A stretch of DNA of 64,000 nucleotides from Streptomyces sclerotialus (lineage in GTDB: Bacteria; Actinomycetota; Actinomycetes; Streptomycetales; Streptomycetaceae), in NCBI RefSeq assembly GCF_040907265.1, contig NZ_JBFOHP010000002.1:4898001-4962000 (forward strand), given 5' to 3'. Both the position numbers and the translations under genes were made by a program. Shown in pieces: positions 1 to 9,916 of the stretch; the first letter of the stretch is position 1, and every line of letters starts with the position of its first letter. The notes under the pieces were generated by a model, which was given only the letters and a program-made list of their open reading frames with translations, was not told the DNA's origin and made no database searches.

Positions 1-304
1 GGTCACGTTCACGCCGGACGGGCGGACGCTGATGTTCGGGTCGGAGGGGGCGGACAGTCAGGTCGAGCCGATGGGGCTGAGCGGTGAGCAGCTTCCGGAG
101 TCGGTGTCCGGTGACGGGTCCGCGACTCCGGGGGACGGCGGCAGGAGCGGCACGGACGGTTCCGGCGGCTCCTCCGACTCCTCCGACTCCTCGGACTCCT
201 CCGACTCCTCGGAGAAGAGCAGCCCGGCCGTCACCGGCGTCGTCGTCATCGGCATCGCCATCGCCGCCGTCCTGGCCATCCGCCGCCGGGGCCGCCGCGG
301 CTGA
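1..304 (+). CDS. C-terminal end of a membrane-anchored, propeller-like surface protein (5' partial)
   Basis: The gene enters from the left edge, so its start is not visible. The frame begins at base 2. The first residues contain FTPDGRTL, a motif typical of WD40/TolB-like or PhoX-like beta-propeller blades. A Gly/Ser/Asp linker follows with five SSD-type triplets, encoded by a 9-bp tandem repeat at 170-214. Next comes a hydrophobic helix of about 18 residues (AVTGVVVIGIAIAAVLAI) and the positive tail RRRGRRG. This looks like an exported domain held by a C-terminal membrane anchor. The domain itself lies outside the window, so its function cannot be named. Confidence 0.7.
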   Translation, partial: VTFTPDGRTLMFGSEGADSQVEPMGLSGEQLPESVSGDGSATPGDGGRSGTDGSGGSSDSSDSSDSSDSSEKSSPAVTGVVVIGIAIAAVLAIRRRGRRG

Positions 305-315
305 GGGCGGGACGC

Positions 316-1071
316 CTATCCCTCGCGCCCCTCGATGAACGGCGCGAGGCCGTCCAGGAGGCGGGTGAGGCCCAGTTCGAAGATGTCGTCACCGGCTTCC
401 TCGAAGGCGTCCTCGGGCAGCGCCGCCAGCTGGGGGTAGCGTCCGCTCTCCATCACGCGCGTGAGCACGGGCTCCTGGGCCTTCCAGAATGCGGCGTCGC
501 TGATGCCGCTGCGCTTCTCGGCCTGGGCCTGGTTCACCTCGACGCGGGTGACGCCGGTGACGAAGCCGTCGAGGGCGACCAGGACGTGGATCTTCTCGCG
601 GCCGGTCAGCCGGGTGCCGGACAGTCCCTGGAGGGCGTACTCCATCCCGTCCAGCGCGTTGGGGCCGAGGATCGGACGGGCCTGGTCGACCTGGAGCAGC
701 CAGGGGTGCTGCTGATAGAGGCGGCGGCTGCCGTGTGCCACGGCGGTCAGTGCGGCGCGCCAGCCCTGGTCGGCCGGAGGGTGGGCGGACAGGTCGAACT
801 CCACGACCTTGTCGAGCATCAGGTCCAGCAGTTCCGCCTTGCCCGGTACGTACCGGTACAGCGACATCGTGCCGACGCCCAGCTCGGTGGCGACCCGGCG
901 CATCGAGACGGCAGCGAGGCCGTCGGTGTCGGCGACGGTCACCGCGGTGGTGACGATCGCGTCGAGGGTGAGGCCGGGTTTCGGGCCGCGGGTGGGGCGC
1001 TCGCCGGTGCCCCAGAGCAGCTCCATGCTGCGCGAGACGTCTCCGCTGCCGCTGTGTTCTGTCGTGGTCAT
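316..1071 (-). CDS. TetR/AcrR-family repressor next to drug-efflux ABC genes
   Basis: 251 residues. The helix-turn-helix lies at about residues 36-82 (LDAIVTTAVTVADTDGLAA, then the recognition part VGTMSLYRYVPGKAELLD). The larger all-alpha half fits the TetR_C_1 type of ligand-binding domain found in tetracycline and drug-resistance repressors. It is divergent from the DrrA/DrrB-like pair, and the 119-bp gap holds three phased palindromes that are its probable operators. The inferred role is ligand-released repression of the efflux genes and of itself. A second ATG at residue 16 (MELLWGTG) is an alternative start. Confidence 0.9.
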   Translation of the reverse strand: MTTTEHSGSGDVSRSMELLWGTGERPTRGPKPGLTLDAIVTTAVTVADTDGLAAVSMRRVATELGVGTMSLYRYVPGKAELLDLMLDKVVEFDLSAHPPADQGWRAALTAVAHGSRRLYQQHPWLLQVDQARPILGPNALDGMEYALQGLSGTRLTGREKIHVLVALDGFVTGVTRVEVNQAQAEKRSGISDAAFWKAQEPVLTRVMESGRYPQLAALPEDAFEEAGDDIFELGLTRLLDGLAPFIEGREG

Positions 1072-1103
1072 CGTGGGGCCATGGTAGGCCGCCGGAAAAA
1101 ATC

Positions 1104-1162
1104 TGGGTACGCCGTACGCGCAATGGAGTACGGTGTACGCGGAAGTGGGTACGGCGTACCCA
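1104..1162. promoter_or_regulatory. Three phased TetR-type operators
   Basis: Three copies of a GTACG-N-CGTAC-like palindrome have centres at 1112, 1133 and 1154, exactly 21 bp apart, or two helical turns. The rightmost copy, TGGGTACGGCGTACCCA at 1146-1162, is perfect with 8-bp arms around one central base. The left copy keeps TGGGTACG-C-CGTAC. The middle copy is GTACG-G-TGTAC. They fill the divergent gap between the TetR gene and the ABC genes. Confidence 0.75.
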
Positions 1163-1190
1163 GTGGGGTGGGCGGCACGGAGGGGAGCCC

Positions 1191-2222
1191 ATGCGAGCAG
1201 CGGGAACAGCAGGAACAGCGGGAACAGCGCAGACAGCAGGAACAGCGCAGACAGCAGGAACAGCGGAGACAGCCGTCCTCGCGGAGGGGCTGCGCAAGAC
1301 GTACGGGAGCAAGCGCGCGCTCGACGGTCTCGATCTCACGGTCCGGCGGGGGACCGTGCACGGTCTGCTCGGGCCGAACGGGGCGGGCAAGACCACCGCG
1401 GTCCGCATCCTGTCCACCCTGGTGCGGCTCGACGGCGGCCGGGCGCGGGTGGCGGGCCTGGACGTGGCGCGGCAGCCGCGCGAGGTGCGCGGCCGGATCG
1501 GGCTGACCGGCCAGTACGCGGCCGTGGACGAGGTGCTGACCGGCCGGCAGAACCTGGAGATGTTCGGCCGTCTCTTCCACCTGGGCGGCCGCCGGGCCCG
1601 GCAGCGCGCGACCGAGCTGCTGGAGCAGTTCGGCCTGACGGACGCCGCCGGCAAGGGGGTCGGGCAGTACAGCGGCGGCATGCGGCGCCGGCTCGACCTC
1701 GCCGCCTCCATGGTCCTCGCCCCCGCCGTGCTGTTCCTGGACGAGCCGACGACCGGCCTGGACCCGCGCAGCCGCGGCGAGGTCTGGGACGCGGTACGGG
1801 CGCTGGTCGCCGACGGCACCACCGTGCTGCTCACCACGCAGTACCTGGAGGAGGCCGACCGGCTCGCCTCGCACATCACCGTCATCGACCACGGCCGGGC
1901 CATCGCCGACGACACCCCGGACGGGCTGAAGGACCGGGTCGGCGGCGACCGGATCGAGGTCGTGGTCACGGAGCGGGCCGACATCCCGCGCGCGGCGAAG
2001 GTCGTCGCCCGGGCCGCCGACGGCGAACCGGAGACGGACGAGGCCGAGCTGCGCGTCCACGCGCCGGTCACCGACCGGGTCGCAGCCCTCACCGACGTGG
2101 CGCGCACCCTCCAGGACGAGGGCGTACCGGTCCAGGACATCGGGCTGCGCAGGCCGAGCCTGGACGACGTGTTCCTGCGTCTGACCGGGCACCGCACGGA
2201 GACCGAGGGGGCCGCCGCATGA
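1191..2222 (+). CDS. DrrA-like drug-efflux ABC transporter, ATP-binding subunit
   Basis: 343 residues. Walker A is GPNGAGKTT at 61-69, the signature YSGGM is near residue 160, and Walker B is VLFLDEPT near residue 180. The switch motif TTQYLEEAD has Gln in place of the usual His, as in the DrrA branch of antibiotic exporters. The C-terminal third is the DrrA extension. The start is supported by GGAGGGGAG just upstream. The first 28 residues are a low-complexity AGT/AQT repeat encoded by a 9-bp tandem array and are not part of the fold. The stop overlaps the permease start (ATGA). With the permease it should form a DrrAB-type exporter for hydrophobic drugs; the substrate is unknown. Confidence 0.93.
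   Translation: MRAAGTAGTAGTAQTAGTAQTAGTAETAVLAEGLRKTYGSKRALDGLDLTVRRGTVHGLLGPNGAGKTTAVRILSTLVRLDGGRARVAGLDVARQPREVRGRIGLTGQYAAVDEVLTGRQNLEMFGRLFHLGGRRARQRATELLEQFGLTDAAGKGVGQYSGGMRRRLDLAASMVLAPAVLFLDEPTTGLDPRSRGEVWDAVRALVADGTTVLLTTQYLEEADRLASHITVIDHGRAIADDTPDGLKDRVGGDRIEVVVTERADIPRAAKVVARAADGEPETDEAELRVHAPVTDRVAALTDVARTLQDEGVPVQDIGLRRPSLDDVFLRLTGHRTETEGAAA
1198..1269 (+). repeat. 9-bp tandem array (8 units) at the 5' end of the ABC ATPase gene
   Basis: Eight consecutive 9-bp units of the form CAGCRSRRA (CAGCGGGAA, CAGCAGGAA, CAGCGCAGA and variants). In frame they encode AGT/AQT/AET triplets at residues 3-28. The unit size matches other arrays in this window. Confidence 0.85.
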
Positions 2223-3076
2223 GCACGAGTACGCGCACGCGCACGTACGGACTGACCGGGGAGGAGTCCCGCGCGCGTGCCGCGGACGGCTCCGCCCTCC
2301 GCTGGGCGCTCGCCGACTGCTGGAACGTCGTCCGCCGCGGCCTCACCCACTACCAGCGCCAGCCGGTCAACATCGCCTGGCAGCTGGGCTTCCCGATCCT
2401 CTCCGTGCTGCTGTACGGATACGTCTTCGGCAGCGCCATGAAGGTGCCCGGCGGCGGGGACTACCGGGACTTCCTGATGCCGGGCATGTTCGTGATGACG
2501 ATGGCCTTCGGGTTCATCAACACCGCGACGGTGGTGGTCCACGACTCCACCAAGGGCGTCATCGACCGCTTCCGCTCCATGCCGATGGCGCCGTCCGCGG
2601 TGGTCGCCGGGCGGGGCGTCACCGACCTCGTCGTCGCCTGCGCCGAGCTGGCGATCCTGATGCTCACCGCACTGGTCATGGGCTGGCGGCCCGACGGCGG
2701 CCTCGGCTTCCTCGCCGCCTTCGCGCTGCTGCTGTGGCTGCGGTTCGCGCTGATCTGGGTCGGGGTGTGGCTCGGGCTGCTGGTCCCGAACCCGGAGGCG
2801 GCGGGCGGCCTGTTCGCGGTCGCCTTCCCGCTGACCATGATCTCCAGCATCTTCGTCGCGCCCCAGCTGATGCCGGACTGGCTGGGCTTCCTGGCGTCCT
2901 GGAACCCGGTCTCCTCGACGGCCGCGGCCACGCGTGAGCTGTTCGGCACGCCGGTGGGGAGCGGAACGTCCTGGGTGGAGCAGCACCCGCTGCTGATGGC
3001 GGTGGTGTGGCCGGTGCTCCTCACGGCCGTCTTCCTGCCGCTGGCGGTACGCCGCTTCCAGCGCCTCAGCCGCTGA
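2219..3076 (+). CDS. DrrB-like ABC-2 family permease
   Basis: 285 residues with about six hydrophobic segments, starting at [20 protein letters not shown]. The central part ([17 protein letters not shown], then [10 protein letters not shown]) is the conserved ABC-2 region of daunorubicin-resistance permeases. The start ATG sits inside the ATPase stop (ATGA), so the two genes are translationally coupled. It is the membrane half of the exporter controlled by the divergent TetR. A long hairpin follows the stop. Confidence 0.93.
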   Translation: MSTSTRTRTYGLTGEESRARAADGSALRWALADCWNVVRRGLTHYQRQPVNIAWQLGFPILSVLLYGYVFGSAMKVPGGGDYRDFLMPGMFVMTMAFGFINTATVVVHDSTKGVIDRFRSMPMAPSAVVAGRGVTDLVVACAELAILMLTALVMGWRPDGGLGFLAAFALLLWLRFALIWVGVWLGLLVPNPEAAGGLFAVAFPLTMISSIFVAPQLMPDWLGFLASWNPVSSTAAATRELFGTPVGSGTSWVEQHPLLMAVVWPVLLTAVFLPLAVRRFQRLSR

Positions 3077-3097
3077 GCGGGCCGCGGGCGGAAGACG

Positions 3098-3136
3098 CGT
3101 ACGGGCCCCGGCGATCACCTCGCCGGGGCCCGTACG
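3098..3136. terminator. Bidirectional hairpin between the permease and serC
   Basis: A perfect inverted repeat of 17 bp per arm (3098-3114 and 3120-3136) surrounds a 5-nt loop. The core is GGGCCCCGGCGA / TCGCCGGGGCCC. The two flanking genes converge on it. There is no U-tract, as is usual for Streptomyces. Confidence 0.85.
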
Positions 3137-3175
3137 TGCGTCGGTGCACGGGGGCGACTACAGCTTCTCCAGCTG

Positions 3176-4303
<1,128 letters not shown>

Positions 4304-4418
4304 CTAATCCGTCGGACCGCCGGGTTCTGACCGGAGTCCAGCGGTTGAGACGGGAGTGTCCGGGGATGGCAGCGCTTCGGAGCCCATCTCCCGGCGTCCG
4401 GCGGGGCAGGCTGAGGGT

Positions 4419-7319
4419 ATGGCTGAGCGTGCGCAGAGGGAGACAGGGACAGGGACGGCGGACCAGGAACTGGTACGGGCGCTGACGGCGGCCGTACGGG
4501 GGGAGGTGTCGGGCACCGCGGCCGACCGGGCGCTGGTGACCATGGACGCGTCGAACTACCGGCGGGTACCGCGGGCGGTCGTCGCGCCACGGGACGCGGC
4601 GGACGTCGAGGCCGCGCTGCGGGTCTGCCGGGAGTACGGCGTACCGGTGGTGCCGCGCGGCGGCGGTACGTCCATCGCGGGGCAGGCCACCGGTACGGGC
4701 GTGGTGCTGGACTTCACCCGGCACATGCGGCGGATCCTCTCGCTGGACCCGGAGGCGCGGACGGCCGTGGTCCAGCCCGGCGTGATCTGCGACGAGCTGC
4801 GCACCGCGGCCGCCGCGCACGGCCTGACCTTCGGTCCCGACCCGTCCACGCACAGCCGCTGCACGATCGGCGGCATGATCGGCAACAACTCCTGCGGCTC
4901 GCACTCGGTGGCCTGGGGGACGACCGCGGACAACGTGCATGCCCTGGACGTGCTGACGTACGGGGGTGAGCGGGTCCGGGCTGCCCAGGGGTTCGACGGG
5001 GTGCCGGACGCCCTCGCGGACGGCGTGCGCGCCCTGGCCGACGGGAACCTCGCGCTGCTGCGCACCGGCTTCCCCGAGCTGCCGCGCCGGATCTCCGGGT
5101 ACGCGCTGGACGCCCTCCTCCCCGAGAAGGGCGTCGACCTCGCGCGGGGGCTGACGGGCAGTGAGGGCACGCTCGGGGTGCTCACCGCGGCGACCGTGAA
5201 GCTGGTCGAGGCGCCGAAGGCCCGGGCCCTGGCCGTGCTGGGGTACCCCGATGAGAGCGCCGCCGCCGAGGCCGCGCACACCCTGCTGCCGTACCGGCCG
5301 TTGACGGTCGAGGGCATGGCGTCGGACCTGGTGCCGGACGCCGGGGGCCTGCCGAAGGGCGGCGCCTGGCTCTTCGTGGAGACGGGCGGCGGATCGCCGG
5401 AGGAGGCGCGGGCGCGTGCCGAGGAGCTGTGCCGGGCGGCGGGCTCCGGTACGACGGATCACGCGGTGGTGTCCGACCCGGCGGGGCAGCGCGCCCTGTG
5501 GCGGGTGCGCGAGGACGCCTCGGGTACGGCGACCCGGATGCCCGACGGTGGGGGCACCTCCCGCTCGAGCGGAGCCGAGAGTGGGGGAGAAGCATGGCCC
5601 GGGTGGGAGGACTGCGCCGTGCCCCCGGAGCGGCTCGGCGGCTACCTCCGCGACTTCCGGGCGCTGCTCGCCCAGCACGGACTGCGCGGCACCCCGTACG
5701 GCCACTTCGGCGACGGCTGCATCCACGTACGCATCGACTTCGACCTGCTCACCGAGGCCGGCATCGGCCGCTTCCGGGACTTCTCGTACGACCTGGGGGA
5801 CCTGGTCGTCGCGCACGGCGGGTCGCTGTCCGGCGAGCACGGCGACGGGCAGGCCCGCGCCGAGCTGCTGCCGAAGATGTACGGGCCGGAACTGACGGAC
5901 CTCTTCGGACGTTTCAAGGACATGTGGGACCCGGCGGGCGGGCTCAACCCCGGCATGCTCGTCCGTCCGCACCGCATGGAGGACAACCTCCGCTTCGCCG
6001 TGCTGCCGAAGCAGCCGGTCGACGTGGAGTTCGGCTATCCGCACGACAAGGGCGACTTCTCCGCCGCCGTCCGGCGCTGCGTCGGCGTCGCCAAGTGCCG
6101 CACCACCTCCGTCTCCGGCGCGGGCGTGATGTGCCCGTCCTTCCGCGCGACGGGCGAGGAGCAGCACTCCACCCGCGGCCGCGCCCGGCTGCTGCACGAG
6201 ATGCTGGCGGGCGAAGTGGTCACCGGCGGCTGGCGGTCGGCCGAGGTGCACGACGCGCTCGACCTCTGCCTGTCCTGCAAGGGCTGCCGCAGCGACTGCC
6301 CGGTGGGCGTGGACATGGCGACGTACAAGGCGGAGTTCCTGCACCACCACTACAAGGGCCGGCTGCGGCCCGCCGCGCACTACGCCATGGGCCGGCTGCC
6401 GCAGTGGCTGCGTGCCGCCTCCGTCGCGCGGCTGGCCCCCGTGCTCAACGCGGCGGCCGGGGTCGGGCCGCTCGCCGCCCTGGCCAAGCGGGCGGGCGGC
6501 ATCGCGCCGGAGCGCACGATCCCGGAGCTCGCGGCCGAGCCGTTCACGCGCTGGTTCGCCCGCCGCTTCCGCGCCCGTACGACCGGCTCCCGGCCGCGGA
6601 TCATCCCGAGTGCGAAGGCCGCCACCCTCTGGCCCGACACCTTCACCACCTATCTCGCGCCGTCCGTGGGGCAGGCCGCGGTGCGGGTCCTGGAGGCCGC
6701 GGGCAAGGAGGTGGTCCTTCCGGCGGCGCCGGACAAGGCCGTCTGCTGCGGCCTGACCTACGTCTCCACCGGCCAGCTCGACCGGGCCCGCAAGGTCATG
6801 CGGCGCACGCTGGACCGCGTCGGGCCGTCGCTCGGCTCGCCGGTCGTCGTCCTGGAGCCGAGCTGTGCCGCTACTCTCCGCACCGATCTGCCCGAACTGC
6901 TTTCGGACGACCCGCGCGCGGCCCAGCTGGCCCGCTCGGTACGGACCTTCGCGCAGTACCTGGAGGAGTACGCGCCGGACTGGCGGCCGCCGCGCGTCGA
7001 CCGCCCGGTGGCCGGCCAGACCCACTGCCACCAGCACGCGGTCCTCGGCGACGCGGCCGAGCGCCGGCTGCGTGAGCGGGCGGGGCTGACCGGTGAGCTG
7101 AGCGGCGGCTGCTGCGGCCTCGCGGGCAACTTCGGCTTCGAACGCGGCCATTACGACGTTTCCGTAGCGTGTGCAGAAGAACAGCTGCTGCCTGCGGTGC
7201 GGGGCGCCGACCCGTCCGCCGAGATCGTCGCCGACGGCTTCTCCTGCCGTACGCAACTGGCCCAGCTGGGAGAACGTCCCGGGCGTCATCTCGCGGAGGT
7301 GCTGGCGGCGCACCTGTGA
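4419..7319 (+). CDS. FAD-linked D-2-hydroxyacid dehydrogenase fused to an Fe-S (CCG) domain
   Basis: 966 residues from the ATG at 4419; a GTG at 4356 would add 21. The N-terminal half is a PCMH/VAO FAD domain (PRGGGTSIAGQATG near residue 80) with the FAD-linked oxidase C-terminal domain. Two cysteine clusters follow (CVGVAKC...MCPSF near 553-575 and CLSCKGCRSDCP near 616), typical of [4Fe-4S] binding. The C-terminal half has the paired CCG motifs of GlpC/HdrB proteins (CCGL near 776 and GGCCGLAGNF near 897). The family oxidises D-lactate, glycolate or D-2-hydroxyglutarate and passes electrons to the membrane; the substrate here is not determined. About 15 residues near 377-391 come from an inserted repeat (see 5549). 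Confidence 0.88.
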   Translation: MAERAQRETGTGTADQELVRALTAAVRGEVSGTAADRALVTMDASNYRRVPRAVVAPRDAADVEAALRVCREYGVPVVPRGGGTSIAGQATGTGVVLDFTRHMRRILSLDPEARTAVVQPGVICDELRTAAAAHGLTFGPDPSTHSRCTIGGMIGNNSCGSHSVAWGTTADNVHALDVLTYGGERVRAAQGFDGVPDALADGVRALADGNLALLRTGFPELPRRISGYALDALLPEKGVDLARGLTGSEGTLGVLTAATVKLVEAPKARALAVLGYPDESAAAEAAHTLLPYRPLTVEGMASDLVPDAGGLPKGGAWLFVETGGGSPEEARARAEELCRAAGSGTTDHAVVSDPAGQRALWRVREDASGTATRMPDGGGTSRSSGAESGGEAWPGWEDCAVPPERLGGYLRDFRALLAQHGLRGTPYGHFGDGCIHVRIDFDLLTEAGIGRFRDFSYDLGDLVVAHGGSLSGEHGDGQARAELLPKMYGPELTDLFGRFKDMWDPAGGLNPGMLVRPHRMEDNLRFAVLPKQPVDVEFGYPHDKGDFSAAVRRCVGVAKCRTTSVSGAGVMCPSFRATGEEQHSTRGRARLLHEMLAGEVVTGGWRSAEVHDALDLCLSCKGCRSDCPVGVDMATYKAEFLHHHYKGRLRPAAHYAMGRLPQWLRAASVARLAPVLNAAAGVGPLAALAKRAGGIAPERTIPELAAEPFTRWFARRFRARTTGSRPRIIPSAKAATLWPDTFTTYLAPSVGQAAVRVLEAAGKEVVLPAAPDKAVCCGLTYVSTGQLDRARKVMRRTLDRVGPSLGSPVVVLEPSCAATLRTDLPELLSDDPRAAQLARSVRTFAQYLEEYAPDWRPPRVDRPVAGQTHCHQHAVLGDAAERRLRERAGLTGELSGGCCGLAGNFGFERGHYDVSVACAEEQLLPAVRGADPSAEIVADGFSCRTQLAQLGERPGRHLAEVLAAHL
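5549..5589 (+). repeat. Streptomyces interspersed repeat inserted in frame in the dehydrogenase gene
   Basis: The 41-bp stretch starts TGGGGGCACCTCCCGCTCG and ends GCCGAGAGTGGGGGAG around the palindrome CGCTCGAGCG. I recognise it as a short repeat that is common between Streptomyces genes. Here it lies inside an open reading frame and keeps it open, adding a Gly/Ser-rich stretch (GGGTSRSSGAESGG) where family members usually run directly from ATRMPDG-like to EAWPGWED-like sequence. Confidence 0.7.
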
Positions 7320-7391
7320 CGGAACGGCCGGAAATGTGCGATCGCAACGTATTCACGGAAATTGCATTTTTCCGCGCTGGTGGTCGGACCG

Positions 7392-7397
7392 TAGCTT
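7392..7397 (+). promoter_or_regulatory. Possible -10 box for a leaderless transcript of the EamA gene
   Basis: TAGCTT fits TANNNT and ends 7 bp before the GTG at 7405, so transcription would start at or beside the start codon. No clear -35 at the usual distance was seen (TTGCAT at 7362 is too far). This is a weak call. Confidence 0.3.
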
Positions 7398-7404
7398 GGG
7401 GGAC

Positions 7405-8427
7405 GTGAATCAATCGTCTCCCCAGTCCGGCGTCCAGGCCGGCCCCCGTACCCGTGCCTCCTCCGGCCTCTCGGACGCCGGTGAGTCCCCGCAGCTCGCG
7501 GCGCCCGACGCGGGCGCGGTGCCCGTAGCGGTACCGGCCTCGGAGGAGGTCCGGCGGGCCGAACGGGCGGACCGGGCGAGCGGCTCCCGCAGCCGCATGG
7601 TGTCCGTGGGGCTGGTGATCGGCGGCATCATCTCGCTGCAGTTCGGCTCCTCGGTGGCGGTCATGCTCTTCCCGCGGGCCGGCGCGCTCGGCGTGGTCAC
7701 CCTGCGCCTCGTCGTCGCGGCGCTGGTCCTGCTGGTGGCCTGCCGCCCGAAGCTGCGCGGCTACTCGCGTGGCGACTGGGCCACCGTGGTCGGCTTCGGC
7801 GTCGCGCTGGCCGGCATGAACTCGCTCTTCTACGTGGCGATCGACCGCATTCCGCTGGGCGCGGCGGTCACCCTGGAGTTCCTCGGCCCGCTGATCCTGT
7901 CGATCGTCACCTCGCGGCGCGCGCTGAGCCTGCTCTGGGCGGCCTTCGCGCTGGGCGGCGTCGCGCTGCTGGGCCGTGCGGGCTTCGACGGACTGAACCT
8001 GCTCGGCGCGGGGTGCGCGCTGGCGGCCGGCGGGCTGTGGGCGGCGTACATCCTGCTGTCGGCCCGCGCGGGACAGCGCTTCCCGCAGGCCGACGGGCTG
8101 GCGCTGGCGATGACCGTCGCGGCCCTCCTGAGCCTGCCGCTGGGCGTGGCGACCTCCGGGGCCGCGCTGCTCGACCCGGTCACCATCGGTCTGGGCGCGG
8201 CCGTCGCGATGATGTCCTCGGTCCTGCCGTACACCCTGGAGCTGCTGGCCCTGCGCAAGCTCCCGGCCTCCGGCTTCGCGGTGATGATGAGCCTGGAGCC
8301 GGCCGCGGCGGCTACGGCGGGCTTCCTGGTCCTCCATCAGGCGCTCGGCTGGGCGGAGATCGCCGCCATCGCCATGGTCGTCCTCGCCAGCGTCGGCGCC
8401 GTCCGCTCGGCGAGCTCCGGCCACTGA
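7405..8427 (+). CDS. EamA/RhtA-family inner-membrane exporter
   Basis: 340 residues. After a polar, Ala/Pro-rich cytoplasmic N-terminus of about 63 residues come ten hydrophobic segments in two EamA repeats (from VGLVIGGIISLQFGSSVAVM to IAAIAMVVLASVGAVRSA). The RhtA branch exports threonine/homoserine-like amino acids; the substrate here is not known. The GTG at 7405 gives the full frame; the ATG at 7597 would start directly before the membrane domain. It begins 85 bp after the dehydrogenase. Confidence 0.88.
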   Translation: MNQSSPQSGVQAGPRTRASSGLSDAGESPQLAAPDAGAVPVAVPASEEVRRAERADRASGSRSRMVSVGLVIGGIISLQFGSSVAVMLFPRAGALGVVTLRLVVAALVLLVACRPKLRGYSRGDWATVVGFGVALAGMNSLFYVAIDRIPLGAAVTLEFLGPLILSIVTSRRALSLLWAAFALGGVALLGRAGFDGLNLLGAGCALAAGGLWAAYILLSARAGQRFPQADGLALAMTVAALLSLPLGVATSGAALLDPVTIGLGAAVAMMSSVLPYTLELLALRKLPASGFAVMMSLEPAAAATAGFLVLHQALGWAEIAAIAMVVLASVGAVRSASSGH

Positions 8428-8622
8428 CCTCCCGCGCCCGGCCCGTTCCGGCACGCGTCCGGCCCGGCCCCCTGCCGCCGTTGGCGTGAGGGGCCGCAGG
8501 CGGATGGATGAAGCCGCCGGAAAAGGGGTGTGGCGGCTACCCGCCGCCGGTCAGGCCTTCTCCCGTACGGAACGAGGACGTACGGCGACGGCGTCCGGAA
8601 CGGCGACGGAGGGGCGACGCGT

Positions 8623-9705
8623 ATGACGGGGATCGGGCGCAGGGAACTTCTCAGGTCCGGAGGCGCCGCGGTCCTCGCCGGGCCGGTGCTGCTCGCCGGC
8701 CGGGCCGAGGCGGCCCCGCGGCCACCACGCCCCGGGGCTGTACCCACCGTGAAGCCGGCACCCGCCGACGTCGGCATGCCCGACTTCGGCATGCCCGGGG
8801 CCGCCCCCGGCGGCAGCGGCTACATCGACGTGTCCGGGCCCGCCACCGCGCTGGTCCGCAACAAGCGGCTCACGCACAGCTCCGTCCTGCAGTCCTTCGC
8901 GTTCGACGAGGGCAACGGCTACATCTACGCCCTCCAGGTCGTCCAGGGCGGCGTCCGCCTCAGAGGCGAGACCCGGACGTACACCCACGCACAGCGGGTC
9001 GCCCGCGGCGACCTGACCCTGAACCGCCTCACGATGTCCGGGCGGCTGAAGGACCGGATGTACCTCAAGGGCTTCGGCCACGGCGGCTCGATCGGCGTGC
9101 AGGAACGCCCGGGCAGGGGCCCGCTGCTGTGGACGGAGTGGGACGTCAACCCCGCCTCCGGATACGGCCGCGGCATCGCCCGCTTCACCTACGCCCCGAA
9201 CCGCGTGCTGCGGGCGGGCGACCGCTCACTGGCCGCCTTCCACCCGCAGCCCGGCACCAGCAAGAACCAGCCGGCGATCGACATGACCACCCGCCGCCTG
9301 CTGCTCCGCTACCGCCGCAGGGGCGCCTACCGCTACGCGCTCTACGACCTGGACGACTTCGGCAAGCGCGGCGCGAAGCCGCTCGCCGACGTCCCGCAGC
9401 CGCCCCTGCGCAAGGGCGTCTTCCACCAGGGGCTGGCGCTGTCGGGGGACTACGCGTACCAGCTCACCGGCAGCCCGTACGGCCCCGGCAACCCCGCGTC
9501 CGGACGCGGCAACGCCCGGCTGGCCGGCATCGACCTGCGCACCGGCACCGTCCTCCAGGACGTCCGCACGGTGGCGGGCCTGAAGCTCCACCCCCGCGAG
9601 CCGGAGGGCCTGGCGGTGCTGCACCGCGGCGGCGACCGCCTGGTCGCGGGCTTCACGTCCGGCAAGATCAACCGGCGCCGCTTCTCGCTGTACGCACACG
9701 GCTGA
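8623..9705 (+). CDS. Tat-exported TagC-like beta-propeller protein
   Basis: 360 residues. The twin-arginine signal is MTGIGRRELLRSGGAAVLAG with cleavage near AEA-APR. The mature part (THSSVLQSFAFD, YIYALQV, GHGGSIGVQ, HPREPEGLAV) resembles the phage receptor-binding/TagC-type propeller that Streptomyces annotations call teichoic acid biosynthesis protein C. It probably binds or processes extracellular glycan. That role is inferred from the fold only, and no catalytic residues were recognised. The start is chosen so the signal peptide is N-terminal; an upstream GTG at 8530 would bury it. Confidence 0.75.
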   Translation: MTGIGRRELLRSGGAAVLAGPVLLAGRAEAAPRPPRPGAVPTVKPAPADVGMPDFGMPGAAPGGSGYIDVSGPATALVRNKRLTHSSVLQSFAFDEGNGYIYALQVVQGGVRLRGETRTYTHAQRVARGDLTLNRLTMSGRLKDRMYLKGFGHGGSIGVQERPGRGPLLWTEWDVNPASGYGRGIARFTYAPNRVLRAGDRSLAAFHPQPGTSKNQPAIDMTTRRLLLRYRRRGAYRYALYDLDDFGKRGAKPLADVPQPPLRKGVFHQGLALSGDYAYQLTGSPYGPGNPASGRGNARLAGIDLRTGTVLQDVRTVAGLKLHPREPEGLAVLHRGGDRLVAGFTSGKINRRRFSLYAHG

Positions 9706-9916
9706 CCTGACTTCAGGCCGTACGTGCCTCCCGGCTGACCAGCCGTTCTCCGGCTTCCCCTTGGACCCCGGGGGCATCGCGCAGAAAAAATCATGCACGC
9801 ATGCTTGATTGGTGCGGGACGCGCTGCCACGCTCTAACCCGCATCACCGCCCGACCGCCCACACACCAACTCCCCCTGCGCACTTGCGTTCAGGGGGCGG
9901 ACGAGGGGAGTGCAGC

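Noticed and set aside
389..3118. Very long minus-strand open frame (about 900 codons) over the TetR and ABC genes
   Set aside because: Its product is Arg/Pro/Ala-rich without domains and the real genes in this stretch have clear motifs in other frames. Long spurious frames are normal at this GC content.
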